DNA from: Betaproteobacteria bacterium
GTDB lineage: Bacteria; Pseudomonadota; Gammaproteobacteria; Burkholderiales; Casimicrobiaceae
DNA length: 9,963 nucleotides
NCBI GenBank assembly: GCA_003153335.1
Contig: PLYG01000168.1
Span: forward strand, 1 to 9,963
Direction: 5' to 3'
Below the pieces are notes generated by a model. That model was not told where the DNA came from. It was given only the letters and a program-made list of their open reading frames with translations, and did not search any database. Shown here in pieces: positions 6,320-9,963 of the stretch. Made by a program: the position numbers and the translations under genes. Positions within the stretch are counted from its first letter, which is position 1. Each line of letters begins with the position of its first letter.

Positions 6320-7216
6320 ATGGCGCCGTGGCTCCATGCCATCCTGCCGCCGCTTGCAGCGGCGGCGACCGGCGTGCAGGTCGGCGCGGCGATGGTCGCG
6401 ACCCGCGTCGTCATCGAGGAGGCGACGCCGGTATCGCTGGCGATGCTGCGGTATGCAATCGGTTTCCTGTGCCTGCTCCCGGCAGTCGCTCTGACCGGCC
6501 AAGTGAAGATCGCGCGCCGCGACCTTGTTCCGGTTGCGCTGCTCGGGATCGGCCAGTTCGGCATTCTTGTGGTGCTCCTCAACTATGGGCTCAAGTTCAT
6601 CCCGTCGGCGCGCGCAGCGCTGATTTTCGCAGTGTTTCCGCTCCTGACCCTGCTGCTCTCCGTTGCCCTGCGGCAGGAACGGATGACACTGGCCAAGACG
6701 CTGGGCGTGCTGCTCACGCTGGCAGGGGTCGGCGTTGCGCTGGGTGAACGTCTCGATACCGCGCGCCCCGGCCAATTCTGGATTGGCGACGCTGCCGTAT
6801 TTGCCAGCGCCCTCACCGGCGCCCTGTGCAGCATCCTTTATCGCCCTTACCTGAAAAAGTATCCCGCGCTGCCGGTCAGCGCCTGCGCAATGCTGGCCTC
6901 GGTGATTTTTCTCGCACTGGTCTCTGCCACCGAAGGATTTTTTCTGGCGATCCCCCAATTCACCGTTGCCGGCTGGCTCGCCATCGCCTTTATCGGCGCC
7001 AGTAGCGGCATCGGCTACTTCCTGTGGTTATGGGCACTGGCTCATACCACGCCGACTCGCGTCACGATCTTCCTGTCCCTGAGCCCGCTCACTGCAGCCG
7101 GTCTGGGGGCGATGTTGTTGGGGGAACCGGTGACGATCAACATTGTTGCCGGTTCTCTGTGCGTTGCCGCGGGACTGTGGTTTGCCAACGCGAGCGGTAC
7201 AAAGAGACACAATTGA
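6320..7216 (+). CDS. EamA/DMT superfamily membrane transporter
   Basis: This is a 298-residue inner-membrane protein with about ten hydrophobic segments arranged as two EamA repeats. Repeat one includes VSLAMLRYAIGFLCLLP and ALIFAVFPLLTLLLSVAL followed by ERMTLAKTLGVLLTLAGVGV. Repeat two includes FIGASSGIGYFLWLWALA and FLSLSPLTAAGLGAMLLGEP. The LGEP motif and the following helix are typical of drug/metabolite exporters of this superfamily. The substrate is unknown. The frame is open further upstream into the preceding gene, but that part is arginine-rich and not protein-like, so the ATG at 6320 is chosen, although it has no clear Shine-Dalgarno. It begins 40 nt after the MarR-GNAT stop and is probably co-transcribed, suggesting regulator-controlled export. 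Confidence 0.88.
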   Translation: MAPWLHAILPPLAAAATGVQVGAAMVATRVVIEEATPVSLAMLRYAIGFLCLLPAVALTGQVKIARRDLVPVALLGIGQFGILVVLLNYGLKFIPSARAALIFAVFPLLTLLLSVALRQERMTLAKTLGVLLTLAGVGVALGERLDTARPGQFWIGDAAVFASALTGALCSILYRPYLKKYPALPVSACAMLASVIFLALVSATEGFFLAIPQFTVAGWLAIAFIGASSGIGYFLWLWALAHTTPTRVTIFLSLSPLTAAGLGAMLLGEPVTINIVAGSLCVAAGLWFANASGTKRHN

Positions 7217-7242
7217 CGTCTGCTGCCGCATTCGGATTGATG

Positions 7243-7269
7243 AAAAAAGCGGGCCGCAGCCCGCCTTTT
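7243..7269. terminator. Bidirectional intrinsic terminator
   Basis: GCGGGC (7249-7254) pairs with GCCCGC (7259-7264) around the loop CGCA. It is flanked by A6 (7243-7248) and T4 (7266-7269), so it works as a hairpin plus U-run in both directions, best for the minus strand (T6). It sits between the convergent EamA transporter and the PuuD-like gene, 26 nt after the former's stop. Confidence 0.88.
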
Positions 7270-7289
7270 CCCCAACGGCGTACCGCAAC

Positions 7290-7805
7290 TCAGCCGAAAA
7301 ACGTCCGGCGGAAAATGCCGCCACTCGCCACCATAAAAAACAGCATCGGGATCGAGAGCATTGTGTTGGTTCTTGAGGCCAGGAACGCAATGCGGCGCGC
7401 CTTGTTTTTCACTTCGTCGGACGCGGGATTCTTCGCGTATTGATACAAGTTCAGAATCTTTTTCTGATTCGGCCAGATCAGGCCCCACACGTTGAGAAAC
7501 ATGATGATTCCAAGCCAGGCGCCGACGCCGATCGGGTAGTACGCCCGGTCCGCGAACAGCAACGCGCTGGGCAGTTGTTTCCCCAGTATCAACGCACCGA
7601 AAAACACCGTCGACAGCGACGCCCAGCGGAATAGTTCCAGGGCGCGCGGCGCGATATGCTTCGTGATCCCTGCCGCAGTGCCGTCGGCGCCGGCGCTTTT
7701 CAATCCCGGCACCTGCACGAAGTTGAAGTACCACAACAGCCCTATCCACAGCACGCCCGAAGCGATGTGCAACCAGCGTCCGAGACCGTAAATGATTAAA
7801 TCCAT
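7290..7805 (-). CDS. Short PuuD/urate-oxidase-N-like integral membrane protein
   Basis: This is a 171-residue protein with about four membrane helices (roughly 5-29, 61-80, 88-112 and 145-165). The first helix reads LGRWLHIASGVLWIGLLWYF and is followed by NFVQVP; the third ends in LNVWGLIWPNQKKIL. These patterns resemble the membrane domain of the urate hydroxylase PuuD / urate-oxidase-N family, including a histidine in helix 1 that could bind heme. Full PuuD has about eight helices and a C-terminal cytochrome c domain, so this is roughly half size and lacks a CXXCH motif. Urate hydroxylation should not be assumed; the family call comes from recognised motifs and could be wrong at the level of function. 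The start at 7805 is well supported by GAGGAG 6 nt upstream. Confidence 0.72.
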   Translation of the reverse strand: MDLIIYGLGRWLHIASGVLWIGLLWYFNFVQVPGLKSAGADGTAAGITKHIAPRALELFRWASLSTVFFGALILGKQLPSALLFADRAYYPIGVGAWLGIIMFLNVWGLIWPNQKKILNLYQYAKNPASDEVKNKARRIAFLASRTNTMLSIPMLFFMVASGGIFRRTFFG

Positions 7806-7811
7806 AGCGAT

Positions 7812-7817
7812 CTCCTC
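7812..7817 (-). promoter_or_regulatory. Shine-Dalgarno of the PuuD-like gene, overlapping the upstream stop codon
   Basis: GAGGAG on the minus strand lies 6 nt before the ATG at 7805 and shares bases with the TGA that ends the 30-residue reading frame (7818-7816). Ribosomes finishing the small gene would therefore cover this site, which predicts translational coupling. Confidence 0.7.
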
Positions 7818-7908
7818 AGGTCATGTAGTAGAGAACGTTGTAAAGGATTGAGGTCAGCAACAGACCGCAAATAATGGTTCCCCAGATGGAGTCAAGCGGA
7901 TTTTTCAT
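7816..7908 (-). CDS. Very small one-helix membrane protein (30 residues), function unknown
   Basis: ATG at 7908 to TGA at 7816-7818. The product starts MKNPLDSIWGTIICGLLLTS and ends ILYNVLYYMT: a short polar N-terminus, then one hydrophobic helix covering most of the remainder. GGGAGAG lies 6 nt upstream of the start, and only 10 nt separate its stop from the next gene's ATG. The arrangement resembles small accessory subunits that assemble with a larger membrane protein, here the PuuD-like one, but no family is recognised. It could also act only as a translated leader. It lies 58 nt after the sppA stop. Confidence 0.66.
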   Translation of the reverse strand: MKNPLDSIWGTIICGLLLTSILYNVLYYMT

Positions 7909-7966
7909 GCGATTCTCTCCCAAGCTGATTGAAGTGCGGCAGTAAAACCATAGCCCCCTGATACGC

Positions 7967-8905
7967 CTAGCGCAATTTGGTCTGCGCCAACACGCTGGCG
8001 ATGCTGTTTCCGAGCATGGCGCCGAAACGGCGGGCCAGACGCTCGGTGAATTTTTCCTTGACCGTATAGTCGACCAACTCCTCGGCCTTGATCACATCGC
8101 GGGCAACGCTGTCAACGCTCCCCAGCGCGTCGGCCAGACCGATCTCGATGCTCTTGCTGCCATTCCAGACAAGTCCTGAAAAGAGTTCGGGCGACTGCTT
8201 GAGCCGGACGCCGCGCCCGGCCTTGACGGTATCGATGAACTGCGTGTGAATCTCGTCGAGCATCTGTTGCGCGTACTGCCGGTGTTCAGCCGACAGCGGC
8301 GAAAACGGATCCAGAAACGCCTTGTTCTCGCCGGCGGTGATCACTCGGCGCTCGACCCCGAGCTTTTCCATCGTGCCAACGACGCCAAAACTGTCGAGAA
8401 TCACGCCGATGGAGCCCACCATGCTCGCCTTGTCGACAAAGATCTTGTCGGCCGCGACCGCGACGTAATAACCGCCGGACGCGCACACGTCTTCCACCAC
8501 GGCATAGAGTGGTGTATTTGGGTACTTGCCTTTCAAGCGCCGCATTTCATCGTTGATCTGGCCGGCCTGCACCGGCGAGCCGCCGGGGCTGTTGATGCGG
8601 ACGATGACACCCTGCGCATCCTTGTCCTTGAACGCCGCCTGCAGACCCGCAATGACATTCTCGGCGCTGGCGCGGCCTTCGGACTCGATCACGCCGGTGA
8701 GTTCGACCACCGCCGTGTGCTTGCCGCTCGGGATGGCATCGCGGCCATCGAGCCAGCCCATCGCTAACCCCACAATCAGAACCACGACCCCGAAACCAAC
8801 CAGCTTGAAAAATATCCCCCACTGCCGGGCTGCGCGCTGTTCCTTCAGCGCAGCCATCGCCAGCTTTTCAAGCACTGCCCGTTCCCAATTGCCGTCGTCA
8901 GCCAT
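7967..8905 (-). CDS. sppA: S49 family serine peptidase, SppA-like signal peptide peptidase
   Basis: This is a 312-residue membrane-anchored protease predicted to degrade cleaved signal peptides in the inner membrane. A short cytosolic N-terminus is followed by one membrane helix (about 31-50, FFKLVGFGVVVLIVGLAMGW), then the S49 domain. VIVRINSPGGSPVQAG (100-115) is the conserved oxyanion-hole region. Ser143 in VCASGGYY is the predicted nucleophile and Lys195 in AGENKAFLDPFSPLS the general base. Their separation of 52 residues equals the Ser147-Lys199 pair of Bacillus subtilis SppA. The length matches the short single-domain form, about half of E. coli SppA. The ATG at 8905 is the first in frame after a stop but its ribosome site is weak (GCGGGG directly adjacent). 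Confidence 0.92.
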   Translation of the reverse strand: MADDGNWERAVLEKLAMAALKEQRAARQWGIFFKLVGFGVVVLIVGLAMGWLDGRDAIPSGKHTAVVELTGVIESEGRASAENVIAGLQAAFKDKDAQGVIVRINSPGGSPVQAGQINDEMRRLKGKYPNTPLYAVVEDVCASGGYYVAVAADKIFVDKASMVGSIGVILDSFGVVGTMEKLGVERRVITAGENKAFLDPFSPLSAEHRQYAQQMLDEIHTQFIDTVKAGRGVRLKQSPELFSGLVWNGSKSIEIGLADALGSVDSVARDVIKAEELVDYTVKEKFTERLARRFGAMLGNSIASVLAQTKLR

Positions 8906-8930
8906 CCCCGCACTTTCTCATCAAACATTC

Positions 8931-8978
8931 CTTGCCGCACAGTCTGGTCGCAGTGCCGCTCTCGCACAAGGCGGCAAG
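8931..8978 (-). repeat. Perfect 8-bp inverted repeat in the sppA leader
   Basis: On the minus strand CTTGCCGC (8978-8971) and GCGGCAAG (8938-8931) are exact complements enclosing 32 nt that can form a smaller GTGC/GCAC hairpin. It lies 25 nt before the sppA ATG, so it could influence initiation. No T-run follows, so it is not an intrinsic terminator. Confidence 0.5.
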
Positions 8979-8997
8979 CGACGGACGCAGAAAGCAA

Positions 8998-9026
8998 AGT
9001 ATAGCCCGGAGTCGCAATGGTTTCAT
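8998..9026 (-). promoter_or_regulatory. Putative sigma-70 promoter for sppA
   Basis: The minus strand shows ATGAAA (9026-9021, 4 of 6 matches to -35) and TATACT (9003-8998, 5 of 6 to -10) with an exact 17-nt spacer. It lies in the 201-bp gap between the HAD gene and sppA, giving a leader of about 85 nt that includes the inverted repeat. This predicts that sppA and the downstream small genes can be expressed independently of rluC. Confidence 0.5.
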
Positions 9027-9106
9027 CCCTACGAGTTCAATGGTTAATCTCCATTCGCCGACGCTCGCGACCATATTCTTCAGCCGTCATGCACCATTCA
9101 GGCTGT

Positions 9107-9772
9107 TTACGCATGCGCGCCGAGCCATTGCGTGAGTTCGTCCACACTGCCCACAATGGCGCGATTCCGTTCCGCCGCCAGCGCCGGCCCCGGATGCGCG
9201 CCATAGGCGACGCCCACCGCGTCGACGCCAGCATTCGCTGCCAGCAGCAGGTCGTGCGTGGTGTCGCCTATCATCAGCGTTTCATCCGGCACGGCCCCGA
9301 CGCTGTCCATTAAATGCAGCAGCATGTCCGGATTCGGCTTGGGAAAGCCCTCGTCGGCACAGCGGGTGGCCACGAAATGCCGTCCTATCCCCGCCTGCTC
9401 GAGCGCCCGGTCCAGTCCGCGGCGGCTCTTGCCGGTCGCGACCGCAAGAAGATGGCCGCGCACATTGAGCGCCGACAACAGGGCTTCCGCACCGGCGAAC
9501 AGCGGAATCTCCGGATCGCGGTTCAGGTAGTGGGCGCGGTACCGGGCAGAAAGCTGGGGATAGTCCTTTTCCGCGAGCGTCGGCGCGACATGGCGCAACG
9601 CATCGTGGAGGCCCAGTCCGATCACGTAGCGCGCCGCCGAATCGCTGGGGACAGGCAGGCCCAGGTCGGCGCACGCTTGTTGAATCGCCTCGACAATAAT
9701 GGCTGCCGAATCGGCAAGCGTGCCGTCCCAGTCGAATACGATCAGGCGATAGCGCAGCGCGACGCCACTCAT
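9107..9772 (-). CDS. HAD-superfamily hydrolase, subfamily IA (phosphoglycolate-phosphatase-like)
   Basis: This is a 221-residue cytosolic phosphatase. All four HAD motifs are visible: I, FDWDGTLAD with the nucleophile Asp14 and Asp16; II, VATGKS with Thr113; III, Lys145 in FPKPNPDM; IV, IGDTTHD with Asp170 and Asp174. The segment at about 20-85 forms the small helical cap of class C1. This resembles Gph-type phosphatases, but substrate cannot be decided from motifs. The start at 9772 overlaps the rluC stop as ATGA, implying coupling. The neighbourhood after rluC is typical for this gene in betaproteobacteria. Confidence 0.9.
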   Translation of the reverse strand: MSGVALRYRLIVFDWDGTLADSAAIIVEAIQQACADLGLPVPSDSAARYVIGLGLHDALRHVAPTLAEKDYPQLSARYRAHYLNRDPEIPLFAGAEALLSALNVRGHLLAVATGKSRRGLDRALEQAGIGRHFVATRCADEGFPKPNPDMLLHLMDSVGAVPDETLMIGDTTHDLLLAANAGVDAVGVAYGAHPGPALAAERNRAIVGSVDELTQWLGAHA

Positions 9773-9963
9773 GCGCTGCCTTTACCCTGATCCAGACGCG
9801 CCACATAGGCGGCCAGTTCGGCTGGCAGCGTTGCTTCCAGTTGCATAGCCGCACCGGTGGCCGGATGCACGAACCCCAGCCGCGCAGCGTGGAGGAACAT
9901 GCGTTTAAGTCCCTGCCTGGCCAGGATCCTGTTCCATTCGAAGTCGCCGTACTTGTCGTCTCC
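9769..9963 (-). CDS. rluC: 23S rRNA pseudouridine synthase RluC (C-terminal end, cut by window edge)
   Basis: The last 64 codons of the gene are present. They begin GDDKYGDFEWN and continue GLKRMFLHAARLGFVHPATG, then LEATLPAEL near the end. GDDKYGDF and GLKRMFLHA are strong signatures of RluC, which makes pseudouridines in helices of 23S rRNA. The catalytic aspartate and the N-terminal S4 domain lie outside the window. The stop TGA is shared with the start of the HAD gene. Confidence 0.9.
   Translation of the reverse strand, partial: GDDKYGDFEWNRILARQGLKRMFLHAARLGFVHPATGAAMQLEATLPAELAAYVARLDQGKGSA

Overview
The window looks like chromosomal DNA of a high-GC betaproteobacterium. The evidence is a urea transporter operon with a long proteobacterial-type UrtB, an apparent sigma-54/NtrC-type control region, and the order rluC - HAD phosphatase - sppA, which is familiar from Burkholderiales/Nitrosomonadales-type genomes. 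The lineage call is inference; there is no rRNA or other marker here. I see no mobile element, CRISPR array, tRNA or rRNA.

Region 1 (about 1-3640, minus strand) is the front of a urea ABC transporter operon, urtA-urtB-urtC. UrtC runs off the left edge, and urtB and urtC overlap by ATGA. The intergenic stretch before urtA holds a near-consensus sigma-54 -24/-12 element. Upstream of it are three GCACGA elements at exact 22-bp spacing; the two distal ones resemble NtrC sites, and an IHF-like site lies between them and the promoter. This reads as nitrogen-limitation control of urea uptake. A GC-rich hairpin followed by T6 lies between urtA and urtB and may set the excess of binding protein over permease.

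Region 2 (3785-5211) holds a secreted DUF192 protein (plus) facing a 48-residue four-cysteine protein (minus) that lies downstream of a dienelactone-hydrolase-family gene (minus).

Region 3 (5212-7270) begins with a divergent intergenic space carrying a perfect 10-bp inverted repeat, probably the operator of the next gene, a MarR-GNAT fusion regulator. An EamA/DMT exporter follows on the same strand. A bidirectional terminator closes this block against the convergent block to its right.

Region 4 (7290-9963, minus strand) reads, in transcription order: the end of rluC, an HAD phosphatase (ATGA overlap), a 201-bp gap with a putative promoter and a hairpin leader, sppA (S49 signal peptide peptidase-like), a 30-residue one-helix membrane peptide, and a short PuuD/urate-oxidase-N-like membrane protein.

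Most of the window is ordinary housekeeping or transport. The parts most worth a second look are the urtA regulatory region, the MarR operator, the two very small genes, and the shortened PuuD-like protein.
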